A DNA stretch of 64,000 bases, from contig CAKKTE020000278.1 of NCBI GenBank assembly GCA_920105625.2, positions 930,001 to 994,000 of the forward strand, in the 5' to 3' direction. The position numbers were made by a program, and so were the translations under genes. Shown here one piece after another: positions 45,791 through 58,560 of the stretch. Below the pieces are notes generated by a model. That model was given only the letters and a program-made list of their open reading frames with translations, ran no database searches and had not been told where the DNA came from. Numbering within the stretch: position 1 is the stretch's first letter; each line of letters begins with the position of its first letter. This DNA is from Clusia tigrina (Eukaryota > Arthropoda > Insecta > Diptera > Clusiidae).

Positions 45791-46294
45791 AATAATATTG
45801 TCAAAACATTATTAACAAAAACCGAATCAAATATTACCTTTGAATACGTTTTATTCAAGTTTTGAGAACACAATACTGCAAAGAGAATTTGTATGTATAA
45901 TTTTATAAATTTAAGAACACATTCATTTGCTTGCTGTGTTCTTCAATTAAACTCTTCAAGTAAACTGAACCACACGTGCCAATTTGAACTAGGGAAAATA
46001 TGTAACAGAACCTACTACGCAACACGATGAGAATCCCCAATATCATTAAAACAACCTCCTTTTGTACGTACTAGTGAGGCTAAAGGTAGAACCAAAATAG
46101 ACGAGACGTAGCGATTGCGATTCGACGAACGTCTGCACTCGTTACGTCGATTTTGACATTTAACCCAAAATGTGACGCTATCAAACGCATCGATGGATGG
46201 CTTTTTACATACATTCCGAACTCATCCCTCACAGGGCGATTAAATTGCAGCAAAATTCCGTAATTTAAATTAAATTTTTTTTAAAATAACAATC
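45791..46294. other. Nothing recognised
   Basis: Region right of the hAT relic. It holds a somewhat GC-richer stretch (46070-46250) directly before the ORF at 46295, but no motif that I can name. Confidence 0.35.
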
Positions 46295-46579
46295 ATGTCA
46301 ACAAAGTGGCTGTTGTGGCGAGTAGCAGACATTTGCAGTTCCCCGCTCGTTAAAGGTAGCATTAACGAAACAAAAATTGAAATATTTTGCGATGGTAATT
46401 ATATGATGGTTATAAAAAACATGGATACATATAAAAAAAGCTACTACACTTACAAAAGTAGTAAGGGCCTTACCATTATTATAAAGAGACTCTCCCCCGC
46501 ACTACATAAAGTAGGGTTCGTAGCTGGCTCAATCATTTATCGCAACAAATTCCCCAACCATTGTAGCGCGTCGAGCTAG
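46295..46579 (+). other. Unassigned 94-codon ORF
   Basis: Starts MSTKWLLWRVADICSSPLVK with an acceptable start context (caatcatgtc) and ends in TAG at 46577-46579. Contains KIEIFCDGNYMMVIKNMDTY and VGFVAGSIIYRNKF. No family recognised. It lies just upstream of a Jockey-type relic and could be a decayed ORF1, a small gene, or chance. Low confidence. Confidence 0.25.
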
Positions 46580-46734
46580 AGGCAGAAACACAAAAGCGTA
46601 AAAAGGGAAAGTACATAGTATATATAAGTTTCGCTACCTTATGCATCGTATAATTACCGTGGAGGAGTCCCTGAAATGGAATGCTCCAGTACAATATACC
46701 AAGAATTCGGGCACACAAGATCCTAGTTTCAAAT

Positions 46735-48300
46735 GTATAAAGATTATAAGATTTTCCTAGCTGCTGGCGTCTACAATGCTAAGTATACTTACTGAGGCTC
46801 ACGGCAATCAACATCAAAAGGAATACAACTGTATAAGTTCATGCTTTCTGACCCCAAGATAGATATCTTCTCTTCAGGACAACCATCGTACTGGCCAACA
46901 GACCTACATAATAGTACTGACCTATTTGATTTTGGAGTTACTAGAAACCTAAAATGAAAGTAATTAAAACTCGAATCCCTTTTCGACCTCTCTGCAGATC
47001 ACTACCCTGTAATAATTACCTTAACAAAAAGCCCTACTTTCAATTTCACATCCCTTAGTTCCAAGTGGCTCAAGTACAGAAAATACCTTAGCAGACATTT
47101 CATTCTTAATGCCCGTCAAAACTAATGAGGAAACATTTTTAGAGCTATTTGCATCTACCCTAAGACTAGCTGTGCTTTACGCCTGGTACAAGCCCGACAC
47201 CAACTGTAACAACGTTAGACACCCAAAAACCCCAACTTAAATTGAGCTTATCCTAACTGAAAAAAGGAGGACACATCAGATCTCTTTTCCTTAAACGGGA
47301 GTTATCCATTTCCAGCGGAAACCTAAGCAAAGCCTGATGTCAAGAATCAGAGCGCAGTTTGGATCGGTATATCAAACTCTTTCTCAAACTGACGTTACCA
47401 ACTACTCCCTTTGGAAAGCTGTCAGGAAAATGAAATAGCCTATTCGCGGAATTCCACTCATTCGAACAACAAACGGAAAATGGGCAAGAAGTGATGATGA
47501 TGAAGGGATGTCTTTACACCAAACCACCTCGTATTAACAATAAATTAATAGTCTCATCGTCAGATTACACATGCTCGCCTATTAAACTAAAACAAAATAG
47601 AATAATTAACGCAATTAGAAACCTTGCTCCTAACAAATTCCCAGGACAACACCTCATTACTGGAAAAATGATCAAGGAGTTACCCCAATTGCGATCATGG
47701 TGCTTATCTCATTATTTAATGGACTGTTTCGGTTAGTATACTTTCCCAATGCCTGAAAAATGTCAATAATATCAATCGTCTCAATCACATCTTATAGACC
47801 AATTAGCCTACTGTATATCATGTGAAAACTCTTCGAAACACTTTTTCTTGGGAAATTAATGCCACATTTAAATTTTAAAAAACGCATTATTCCTCATCAC
47901 CAATTTGGCTTTCGCGGTCAGGACTTACCTGGAAACCCCACTTGGATGCTAAGGAAACGCAAATAAAATTTAAGACTTCTAAAATGAATTGAAGCAGCCT
48001 TAGAGTCCAGAGTCCTGATTTATAACTTGATTATAAAACCTGCTTGGTGTTATGGTATCCAAATAGCTTCAAGAAACATAGAAAAATGCTACGAGTTCAA
48101 TCAGGCTCTAAGCATCTTCACGGGGCTCCACGGTACATCACCAATGGGAGTCGAAATTGAGATCTCCAGATATTGCGAGAATTATACTGAAAGGCTTCTG
48201 GTTCATCCAAACAAATTAGCTTCTGATCTTCTAAAATGCGAATATGGAAAGTTGTGCCAGGCATTAAATAGGAATTCTTATACGACATGAAAATATAATT
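46735..48300 (+). pseudogene. Jockey-type non-LTR relic, internally deleted
   Basis: Plus-strand text: AAGVYNAKYTY (endonuclease, near 46765), MLSDPKIDIFSSGQPSYWPT, DLSADHYPVIITL (near 46995); linker and RT fingers (NAIRNLAPNKFPGQHLITGK near 47620; MIKELPQ); FETLFLGKLMPHL with IIPHHQFGFRGQ (47830-47930). Then a jump to the post-palm text LTWKPHLDAKETQIKF and LKPAWCYGIQIASRNIEKCY, and the C-terminus to about 48300. The palm with F-A-D-D is missing at this point. Many stops. Confidence 0.65.
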
Positions 48301-48494
48301 GCTACTATAAAATGTAAAATTGAATTTTGTACTCAAAATGATAATCATTTTTTATTTGTCTTTTTTTATAGTAAAACCAAGTAAAACATAATTTAATTTT
48401 CTTACTCATATATTTCGAAACATTGGTGAAGATATATTTGCACCCTAGAATTAAGACTGTAGTATTTACTTATTGTTAGTTTCTATTGTTTATA

Positions 48495-48790
48495 TTAGAA
48501 ATATTCAATAGATATAACTTTCACTGATGACACTGCTATCCTGAGCATTCACCCAAACCACAAAATCGCATCTCGTGATCTAGAATTCCTGATCTAATAT
48601 TAGTAGAAAATTGGTTGGCAAACTGCCAGACATTTACTCTAAAAAAATCTGATTCTCCAAATAATGCTTCTGTTCCGCAAGCAAAATAAGTGAAATACTT
48701 ATCAATTCATTTTGATAGACGATTGATCTGAAAGCGGCACATTGAAGACAAGAAAAAGCATATGACATTAAAAGCCAATAACCTACTTTG
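48495..48790 (+). pseudogene. Jockey-type RT palm fragment
   Basis: Plus-strand text ITFTDDTAILSIHPNHKIAS (polymerase box, here F-T-D-D), LVENWLANCQTFTLKKSDSP and VKYLSIHFDRRLI. It contains the segment missing from the relic at 46735-48300 but lies after that relic's C-terminus. It is either a second insertion or a rearrangement. Confidence 0.6.
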
Positions 48791-48960
48791 GTTTAGGCTT
48801 GGGTAGTGTACAACCGAACGAACTAACGATCTGTTTCACTGAACTGAACTAACTGAGCAACGGAACTATGTGAACAGACCTAGTTCAATATGCTCAGTGA
48901 ACGAGAATGAGCGGATCAGTAAACTGAAGGATCAAGTCCAACTCTACTTTGGTTTATGCA
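48789..48960. repeat. GTTC/GAAC-rich repeat, possible hAT end
   Basis: Dense repetition of gaac and ttcac-type words on both strands (ccgaacgaactaac, cactgaactgaactaac, agttcaatatgctcagtgaac). Such subterminal arrays occur at ends of some insect hAT elements. No matching second end was found. Confidence 0.3.
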
Positions 48961-51149
48961 CAAAAAATCCAGATTGAGTTTAGAAAAAGAAATCTCTGGT
49001 TTTGAACATTAAAAGAATTCACAAGAGATTTCACTATTTACGATGAAGATCATCTTGTTTTCTTCGTTGGACCTGCGATATCAATTAGCTTGATGGCATG
49101 GTATAGGAGTGCCATACCTGATATCAGTGGTGATCTTGTAAGGAATGAAACAACTAAATTGAAAATCTTACTCTATAGTAACATTTTTTCTATACTCTTC
49201 TTATTCTTCTTTCCATTATTTCTGTTCATAGAAATACTTCGATAATTTGCCAAAGTCTACGACAAAATGGACATTTTCCTACGGCAAATTACATAAGTTT
49301 TTAGGTGATTCCTACTCAGTTTATTAACTTCATATAAAAAAAAATCACCTAAGCCGTCTTGGGTAAATTGACACAAGTTTTTTCTCTCTGTGTACCCCAC
49401 AATCCATCTTTGAACCATCGATGTTGATTGTGGTATATGTTTTATCCGTGATTCCAACTCTCATCCATTCCTGGCGTGAGGGGGTGCGAATGCTATAATT
49501 TTTTCCAAAAACTATAGCAGGTACTTCAATAATGTTATATATTTTTCATTTGGCTTTTTGAGAAGATTTGGATATCCCTTTATTGAAGCGCGTTGTACTC
49601 TATATATGCTTTGTAGTTTACAAGACGATTTGCATCGTTAAGTAATTCATTGCTTTAGGCACTTAGCCCTGTCAATGACAATTTAAAGCGAGTTGGCTGT
49701 CAGTATATTAAATATATCTTGCTGTAACATTTTACAATAATTCTATGTATGATGAACCTAAAAAACTTCAAACTATTGCAAATTCCCCACACCCTTCCCA
49801 TCTTAAGCTAATACACAGCTGTACGGTTACGGAAAAGCAGAGAGAGATAGAGAGAGAGAAAGCGGATCGTTACTCTTCGCCGACTTTCAAAGCCGTAGCC
49901 GTACATGATGAGCTGACCAGAGAGGCACCAACCTTCCTTTATGCATAAAGGACACCGGCCTAGTTCGGTTGTATAAAATATACGCAAAGTTCCGTTGTAT
50001 AAAATATATATATTTTATTCTGGATTTTGTAAATTACTTCCTTCATACTTTCCTAATAAGAATTTAAGTTTCAAAATAAAAACCCCCAATACGGTGCATC
50101 CCGCACTCAGTAGATATACATGTAGGAATTCGCAGTAATCAGTACGCCCGACTATAAACGCATCTTAATTATTTTAATTTAATTTGAGTTCAATTTCTGG
50201 CTAGCGTAATGCTAAAAATTGCCTAATTACAACAGTGGTGTTGGTTACAAAGACAATCTCCTCAAAATTTCAACAATTTCATGCTGCTACTGGCAATGAA
50301 GCACCTCGCTTATAACAAACTGCAAATTATGCTTAACAGCTGTACTAAGTTGCTTGTGCCGCAGCTCCTGATTCTTCGTGAACTGGTATTTGTTGCTTGT
50401 TGCTAATGCCTTTTCTTCTATGCTTTTAGTTTATCGCGAAAAACATCGTCTTCATGTTTGGGCTTTATATTGATCACTAATGATTAAATAGCTTGCAACA
50501 CATTTACGGCTTGAAAAGCGCAACAATTGCAAATTGCCATAAGCCTCGCAACGAAGCACTATGGTAAGATACGAGGAGCACATTCATTACTGGCAAAATA
50601 AAAAGCAAAGTTTTAAACATTTTGACTTCCTCATAGTTAGTAGTTTGTATTGTACTTACAATGCATGACAGTTAGCAGGCTACCGATTTTGCTTGCCCAT
50701 CAATCATTATTTCTGAAACTGTAACGAACACCATACTTTTGACTATCGATTTTACCTGGATAGACTAGCACGAAGCACCTACCAGCCAGGCAGTACGAAA
50801 GCTCTAAAGGTTTTGTCTTCGCGTAAATACTTAGGGAAGCAAGCAGCGTGCGCTTGCTTGCACATGCGCAAAGTATGATATGCGAATGAATTTTTTTCAA
50901 GAGATAGATAACTTTCTATAAATAATGTACCTATCGTTTTTTATTATAATATTATTAAATGTTATTATTTAACATAACAACAGCACTTCATAAAATGATA
51001 CCATCCGTCATCTTTATACTAATGCATGAGTTGAAACAGTTAAATTCCATGAGAAAAACTCTCTTCTTTTTTCAAGTATGTATGTTTTTTGTCTATTCTA
51101 ATACAAGATTTCTATAAAAGCTTTCAATTGATACGAGATTCATTCTAAA
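48961..51149. other. Mostly nothing recognised
   Basis: No gene supported. Local features: gttcggttgtataaaatata at 49966 is repeated as gttccgttgtataaaatata near 49990; a GA-rich run (gagagatagagagagagaa) at about 49842-49860. The interval 49740-50130 has LTR-like character but no partner copy. Confidence 0.35.
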
Positions 51150-51910
51150 ATCGTATGGGAATGCGTAGCGCTTTTAAATAAGTTAGGGAGCCTCAATAAA
51201 CTTTCCATAATATGGATCCCAGGACACACTGGGATCCCTGGAAATGCAAAAGCGGATAGTCTTGCCAGGAATGGGGCAGCCACATCTTTTGTTGGACCTG
51301 AACCATTCTTTGGCATAGGGGCAAATAGCATAACAGAAAAATTAAGACACGAGGAAAAATCAAGAAAATCACGCTACTGGGCCTCACTACCAAAACTTAG
51401 ACAATCCAAGCTCATGATTGGGGACTACAACTCAAAACAAGCTCTATGTCTACATTTAAGCAAAAATAATTTAAGAGCTCTGACAGGACACTTCATAAGC
51501 CATTGTCGTTTAAGAAGCCACCTCATTAAACTGGGACTCTCACCAGTAAATACGTGTAGGTTCTGCACGGAGGCAGAAGAAACACCAGAGCACCTTCTAA
51601 TGAACTGTGAAGCCTTAGCTTGCAGTAGGAAGAAATGTCTGTGGCATTACTGGCCCGAGAGCAGATACATTAGAGCAATGAACCCCAACTCAGTGCTAAG
51701 TTTCCTTAGAACTATTGGACTTTAGGACCTTTAATAGGTACATGCAGGAGGAGAACAATAGATCGAATTGGTCGAGGAACATTTTCCCTCTTTATTTGAT
51801 TCATTCATTCAATACAAGATTTACATTAATATGCAAAAGAAGCAGTTCAAAAGTATTTAACGAGAATTATAGACTAAAGATAATTATAACAGTGTATATA
51901 TATTATTATT
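51150..51910 (+). pseudogene. Non-LTR element 3' end with RNase H
   Basis: Plus-strand text LSIIWIPGHTGIPGNAKADS and LARNGAAT (last catalytic motif of RNase H, 51205-51275), then LRALTGHFISHCRLRSHLIK, LGLSPVNTCRFCTEAEETPE, HLLMNCEALACSRKK, ending SFLRTIGL at 51725. The last 190 codons are nearly undamaged, but the 5' part of ORF2 is missing, as is common for 5'-truncated non-LTR insertions. The tail runs to TA-rich DNA at about 51900, where a gypsy element begins. Confidence 0.75.
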
Positions 51911-51914
51911 TATA

Positions 51915-52169
51915 TTTAAACTTCAAAAATTTCTAATTCAAAGACTATTTTTTCCAATCACAGTTCTGTACTCAACCGAACGAATTTCTAGAATGAATCT
52001 TCTTTTTTTAATCGCCCTCTTTTCTTTTCGTTATTTTCTGAGTACAGATCTGCTGTCCCTTTCTTTTACAACAGAAATGAAAGGGACGTCAAACACAAGG
52101 AGTACTGAAGTATAAACTACAGGATTGCCATAAACCAACTTTAATATTAAATCAAGTTTTGCTCTAACA
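51915..52169 (-). repeat. 3' LTR, gypsy element 3
   Basis: Matches 56646-56899. On the element strand it is preceded by the purine-rich acaggatggccg (52170-52181), a possible PPT. Confidence 0.85.
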
Positions 52170-52622
52170 CGGCCATCCTGTAATATCATCGCTCTCGATG
52201 AATCAAAAGTTTTTATATGCATAGCACGTACACAATTAATTTCAAAACTTAAATTCAAAATCTTGACACTCAAAACAAATGCCTCTTTCATTTATTTTTA
52301 AACAAAGCAGTTAAAATTATTCATATCTCTTCGATCATGAATTCATCTTCACAGAACAGATATAGACGTCCTTTGCCATCATCCAATAACATCATCGACA
52401 TCTGTAACATTAAACATTAAAACCTTCATAAGATTTTAATATCGCAATTCAGAGGCACATTGTTTGCACATTAACATAATTAACTTGATTTTATCAAATT
52501 AAAGTCGAAAGCTTGACAACAACAGTGTATTATCCGAACGTTATGGCTCAGAGGCAATCTTAAGCTTGTCCCTGAATTCGATTCATGTCTAAACATAATT
52601 TGAAATAAATCAAAAATTACCT
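52170..52622 (-). other. 3' non-coding region, gypsy element 3
   Basis: Between the integrase stop and the 3' LTR. No env-like ORF is visible. Confidence 0.5.
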
Positions 52623-53640
52623 TTATTTATCCTCTTCGTTTCGCTCTTCGTTTGCAATCTCAGAAATAGGGCGGATAACCTCTCTTGCAGCGACTAAAAT
52701 AGTACGACAGCCATTTTTTTTTAATTTGTAACAATCATTAGGAAGGACGCCAATTATCTCATATGGCCCCCGATAATATGCTTGCAATTTCGATTTTCGA
52801 ATCTGGTTACTGCAGTACACCACTTTTTGACCAATTTTTAATTCAGTTGGCTTACTTTTATTTAAATCAAACCGTATTTTCATTCGTTTCGCGTTTTCCT
52901 CTGTTCGCTTATTAACGAGGTAACGTATTTCCTCCACATTATCGTATTGCGGCTCAACTTCTAATTCTGTTAGAAGAGCACCAACATCTGGAGTACGTCC
53001 TGTAATTCCTGTTAATATTTTTAGTGGAGAAAATCCGGTAGTTTTATTGACTGTCGTGTTAAGAGCTAATTGTACCCGACTGACATAACGAGTCCAATCA
53101 ATATTTGTGTTGGTTCTTAATAAATTCGCAGTATCCACATACCGTTCTATTTGACCATTCGCTCTACTAGTACCCGGTGCTATTAAGTCATGTGAAATAC
53201 CCATGGATACGCAAAGATTTTTAAAATCTGCACTGGTAAATTTCGTTCCTCTGTCGCTTATGATCTTGCCTGGAGCACCAAACAACATAACGTAATTGTA
53301 AAATGTTTTTACAGTTTCTGCAGCTGTTAGCGTTTTACAAGGAAACAATACAACGAATTTGGTAAATGCATCAATAATAATGAAAATATATCGATGCTCC
53401 TTTCCTTCAAACGGACCCATGAAATCAGCATGTACCACATCAAATGGGATCGGATTCTTTTCAATTGGATGAAGTTCACACTGCTTTTTTCCCCGAAGGT
53501 CTTTTAGCTACTAGTCAAATTTTCTAACGTTTTTAGTTATATGTGGCATCCAACAATTTTCTTAAATTTTCATCAGTGTCTTTTCCCATCCAACGTGACA
53601 GTTCTCTTCATGGAATCGTCGTATTATAGTCAGTCGACAT
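52623..53640 (-). pseudogene. Integrase, gypsy element 3
   Basis: The ORF 52623-53438 (271 codons) holds the core and C-terminus: VHADFMGPFEGKEHRY (first Asp), KIISDRGTKFTSADF (second Asp), GTSRANGQIERYVDTANLL (Glu), then YYRGPYEIIGVLPNDCYKLK. The zinc module is readable upstream only across frame breaks (HEENCHVGWEK, CWMPHITKNVRKF). The catalytic residues are all present; the broken N-terminus makes it inactive. Confidence 0.85.
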
Positions 53641-55359
53641 TATTGTGGCACATACATTTTTTTGGTATTTTCAAGATTTTAAATAGGAGCCCCCTTTTCG
53701 TCGAATATTGTGCCATGGTGCTTGTATCTTCATTTTTAATTTTATCAATAATTTCAATTGTGGCCGGATCATTTTGCTGTTCAATATGGAACCACGTCTC
53801 GGATAAACTGTTTATTTGATAACAAGTTTTAACTGGTATATTATGACTTAAGTAATCTGCATGAGATAATTTTTTTCCTTTTCTATAAACAATTTCGAAC
53901 TCAAAGTCTTGTAGAAAAATCCACCATCTAGCTATGCGAGGCAGCAAATCTTTCTTTTCTTTTCTTTCTTTTAGAGCATTGCAGTCAGTGACCAACACAA
54001 ACTTAATCCCCAGGAGATAGTGCCGAAAATGTTTCACTGCACGACAGCGAGCGTTTCCAGTTCATAACTGTGATATTTAGTTTCATATGTTTTAGTGGCC
54101 TGGCTATAATATGCAACAACGTGCAACTTTTCATTTACTCGCTGAAACAAAATAGCGCCATATCCAAGAGCACTGGCAATGGTATGCAGTTCTGTAGGAA
54201 GTTCCGGGTTAAACAATCCAAGTAATGGTCTAGTAGGTAGTTGTTCAATTATGTAACCTTTTGCTGCTTGACACTCTTCACTCCACAAGAATTGTGTATT
54301 GTCTTTGGTTAAAGGTGTTATACAAGTGGTCTTAGCCGCGAATTCCGGTACAAACTTTCGGAAATAGTTTGCCAATCCCATAAATTGGCGTACCTGTTTT
54401 ACATTACTTGGTGTAGGTGAGTTTACCAAAGCGTCAATTTTAAATTTACTAGGTCTAATACCATCTGCTGAAACTTCGCGTCCTAAATACTCAATAGTAT
54501 TTTGAAGAAATTTGCATTTGTCCATATTTAAAGAAAATCCATTACTTGTTAATGCTTTTAATACAACATCAAGTTTCTCTAAGCCCTCATCAATAGTTTT
54601 TGATGGTATCAAAACATCATCTAAATAAACTAAAGCCACGTTTCCTTTCAAATCTGCCAATGTCACATTGATCGCACGCTGAAAAACTGCAGGAGCGTTA
54701 GCTAGTCCAAACGGCATACACACGTACTCGTAATGCCCATCGGGTGTTACAAATGCTGTTTTTTCTACGGAGTCTTCAGCGATCGGAATTTGGTGGAAAC
54801 CAGATGCCATGTTCAAAGATGTAAAAAATTTATTTACAGCCAATTCATCAAGCTGGTCCTCGATTCTTGGTAGCGGATAACGATCTCTTATTGTGACTTT
54901 ATTGAGTGCCCGATAGCCGACACAAAGACAATTCTTTCCATTTTTTTTCTTTACAAGAATAATTGGGCATAAGGTGAATGCAAGTCCAATTATTAGCAGG
55001 TCTGCAATGATTTCTTTTACCACCTGCCGTTCACTGGACGCCATTCGATATGGCCAATAATAAATAGTCGTATCTTTCATTAAGCGAATATTAAGAGATT
55101 CAGTATTAGCCCTTGAGGTTGGGAATCCCGTAATAATGTTTGGCGTATACTTTTTTAGAACAATATTCAATTTTTGTGTAACTGACTTTGACCAATTAGA
55201 ATTTGGCTCAAGCTTTTCTTTGTTACTAGAAAACTGATTTACTGTTTGACTGCGGTGTAAAGATGATCCATTAGCATTCACTGTAATCGTTAAGGTTGGA
55301 TCTTTCAAAAAATCTCTACCAATTATTATTTCATTTTGTAGATGATTCTTGTCAATCAC
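53630..55359 (-). pseudogene. Reverse transcriptase and RNase H, gypsy element 3
   Basis: 54034-55359 (441 codons) includes VGYRALNKVTIRDRYPLPRI, FFTSLNMASGFHQIPIAED (the usual catalytic LD is LN here), MPFGLANAPAVFQRA, box YLDD, and RNase H start TELHTIASALGYGAILFQ (usual HTDAS is HTIAS). A frame break after LAVVQ at 54034 leads to 53630-54037 (DCNALKERKEKKDLLPRIAR). The two catalytic Asp changes are independent signs of decay. Confidence 0.85.
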
Positions 55360-55437
55360 ATGAAAAGTTACTTCAAGAATAAGTTCTTCAAATTCAACAA
55401 ATAGATCAAGTTTCTCAGTAAGTAGAACAGGCTCTTT

Positions 55438-55926
55438 TCAAATTCCCTGAACGGACAAAAAATTAGCTGTTCGTTTTCTGGGTATTTTATCCGCAATGTC
55501 AGATCTAATTAACGAGCAATCAGAACCAGTATCAAGAAGGCAATAATACAATTTTTTATTAATAACCACAGGTGTGTGATTATTTAAAAATGCAGAATCT
55601 TTAGAGAGATTCACATGTTTACGTTCTATTCTCTGTTTAGCCCAGCAAGTTGCTTCTTCGTGTCCAGCCTTGCTACAAAATGAGCATTTAATATTTTTGT
55701 CCAAATGATGGTCAGTTATTTCCTTTGATGTACTTTGTTCGGACAAGTCGCTCATTCTAGATTTTTCAGGGCATATCGATCTAATATGCCCCTTTTTCCC
55801 ACAATCAAAGCATCTTTTCTCATCCTCTATTCGTTTTCGCTTTTGTGGATTTTTTGGACTAATTTGAACCCCAGCTGTAGAAACTGACCTATAAGGCAAG
55901 TGACTGGTTTTGCGTAAGCGACTCAA
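55438..55926 (-). pseudogene. Zinc knuckles and protease, gypsy element 3
   Basis: Two knuckles, CFDCGKKGHIRSIC and CSFCSKAGHEEATC, then the protease active site YYCLLDTGSDCSLIRSD. The frame ends in a stop after SVQGI at 55438. The second protease block (IIGRDFLKDPTLTI) opens the next ORF at about 55320. Confidence 0.8.
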
Positions 55927-55929
55927 TGA

Positions 55930-56436
55930 AAAATCTTATTTTGATGAGGTTTCTCTCGGATAGAAGACAAATGATCAATCAAACTTTGAACAGAAGACGG
56001 CATAACAAACGTCAATGAATTTCTCAAATTCCCCCGACCATGATCTTTACAATTTTATCTTCCGGTATTTCAAAAGGCAATCTGTTTATTTGTGATACCT
56101 TTTCCATGACAAAGTCAGCATACGATGTGAACTCCCCACTTTCGGAATTTGCAACTAACCGTAGTTGAGCAATAATATCTGTGCTATTTCTAAACGCATG
56201 AATTAACGAAGCACGTAAATCTACCCAACTATAATGTTGGTAGCCATATTTTTCGTACCAGGATTTCGCTGTTCCAAGCAACGAGCTTTGAACTCTGGGT
56301 ATGATATCGAAAAATTTATAGCATCCGCCGTAATTACGGAGTTTTCATTAGAAGAGCCAACAGCAGCATCTGAACGCAAACCTTCAGACAATTTTTTATA
56401 ATTTTCTTGTTCCGCCAAAATGAATTTAGGTTTCAA
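55930..56436 (-). pseudogene. Gag capsid region, gypsy element 3
   Basis: Two overlapping pieces. 56221-56436 begins MKPKFILAEQENYKKLSEGL. 56024-56281 has GTAKSWYEKYGYQHYSWVDL and FRNSTDIIAQLRLVANSESG, typical of gypsy capsid proteins. A frame break joins them and a stop at 56024 ends the second. Shorter than usual. The stretch 56437-56645 is leader. Confidence 0.7.
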
Positions 56437-56645
56437 ATTATTTTAAATTTGCACAGATATAAAACGGCGCTGGCGTAGCGGATCACCCGATTTTTATTAT
56501 ATATATATTTAATTTTTTTTTATTTTGCTAGAAGCAAATTTTCTATATAAAACAGCGTTTTTCCATATTTCCGTTTATTAATTCTACAAAGTTAGGCAAA
56601 GACGATCCCACTTCTAATGATAGGAAGTTATTTAAATTTAATTTA

Positions 56646-56899
56646 TTTAAACTTCAAAAATTTCTAATTCAAAGACTATTTTTTCCAATCACAGTTCTGT
56701 ACTGAATCGAACGAATTTCTAGAATGAATCTTCTGTTTTTAATCGCCCTCTTTTCTTTTTGTTATTTTCTGAGTACAGATCTGCTGTCCTTTCTTTTACA
56801 ACAGAAATGAAAGGGACGTCAAACACAAGGAGTACTGAAGTATAAACTACAGGGTTGCCATAAACCAACTTTAATATTAAATCCAGTTTTGCTCTAACA
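56646..56899 (-). repeat. 5' LTR, gypsy element 3
   Basis: Partner of 51915-52169. I could not identify a primer-binding site in the bases next to it (56600-56645). Confidence 0.85.
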
Positions 56900-56905
56900 T
56901 ATATG

Positions 56906-57308
56906 TGACGCGACATGACGAAAGGGACCTTATCGTGCCAGAGTAAAATTTTCAGTACAGGCCAAAACGTGAATTAAAGTCTAAATTTCATGTTTTGGGT
57001 TTTTGACACCTAACGCTACCTATATATCTCAAATTCCCAAACGAAATCAAAATAAACACATGGGCACTTCATAGGGCAGCCAAAATCCTAAAAAACACGT
57101 TCAAAAACATAGTCAAACTTTAACCTCAATTATCTCGAAACTACCTTTTTTGAAATAAAAACTTCAAAATGCTGTAACTTCGTCAATATTAGAGATTTTT
57201 GCATGATTTTGGTGACATTTTGTTCAGAATTTTTTCCTTTATCCATTGGTATCAAAAACTCGATTTTGACTACTGGCAAGATAAGGTCCCTTTCGTCATG
57301 TCGCGTCA
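56906..57308. mobile_element. 403-bp inverted-repeat element (MITE-like)
   Basis: Left end 56906-56941 (tgacgcgacatgacgaaagg ...) and right end 57273-57308 are inverted repeats of 36 bp with a single mismatch (cgtgccag against cttgccag). The interior has no ORF with a recognisable product. It is flanked by TA-rich DNA on both sides, so TA could be the target. Size and lack of coding fit a non-autonomous DNA transposon. The family is not recognised. Confidence 0.7.
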
Positions 57309-57309
57309 G

Positions 57310-57924
<615 letters not shown>

Positions 57925-58560
57925 TTAGTCACATCTACCTACTATTTGCCAGTTTAAGATAGTGAAAGTATTTGTTTCTCTTGACGACTCCCAGGAGTAC
58001 TTGAATTGGCACCTACAAGTATGCGACAAGAGAACTGCTCGAGCGTGCCAATTTATCAGCCTTCTCATTCCTCTTAATGTGTCTATGGGAATCCGAGACG
58101 AGCATACTGACTTAGCCAACCCAGTACCTATTTGCGCTCCATAACTAGTTTAGATTTTATGGTGGTGGATTGTAGAGCTTTTATTGCTGTCAACAAATAT
58201 AGCAACCTTACATTTTTCCGTGACATGTAGCCTTTTTCCGACACACCTCTCTAATATTCAGAACCTCCTCCAGCGGGAAAAATTATGGCATTATCAACTA
58301 GCGATATCGTTTCATTTAAGGCCCTCTATGCACTCCTACATCTTCCCCGCAGTCTATCAAAGATCCATCCGTGAAGATGGAATTATTATATAACATCAGA
58401 AGGAATTTTTCTTTCCATTGGCTCTGGTAGGAAATCTTACCTTGAAATCGACACGCTTGTTGTGTGTTGTAGTCTATTGTTGCACCCATGAAGTTTCGCA
58501 TGTGCTGACACCCATAGGATCCTAAAGCTCGACCTGCCTTATACATGTATTTGCATATAG
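57925..58560 (-). pseudogene. Probable non-LTR RNase H relic
   Basis: Minus-strand text RALGSYGCQHMRNFMGA and SIFTDGSLIDCGEDVGVH (RNase H first Asp, about 58316-58380), then text resembling TAIKALQSTTIKSKLVMERK (about 58150-58200). Later blocks are too decayed to assign. Clade unknown. Confidence 0.45.

Larger units (their letters stand above)
51911..56903 (-). mobile_element. Ty3/gypsy element 3 (micropia/mdg3-like), full length with LTRs
   Basis: Minus-strand element with 255-bp (51915-52169, 3') and 254-bp (56646-56899, 5') LTRs, starting TGTTAGAGC and ending GTTTAAA in element orientation, flanked by TATA on both sides (51911-51914, 56900-56903). LTR differences that I can see: about six substitutions and one base indel, roughly 2-3 percent. 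Domain order Gag, PR, RT, RH, IN. Distinct from copies A-C in sequence. Confidence 0.85.
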
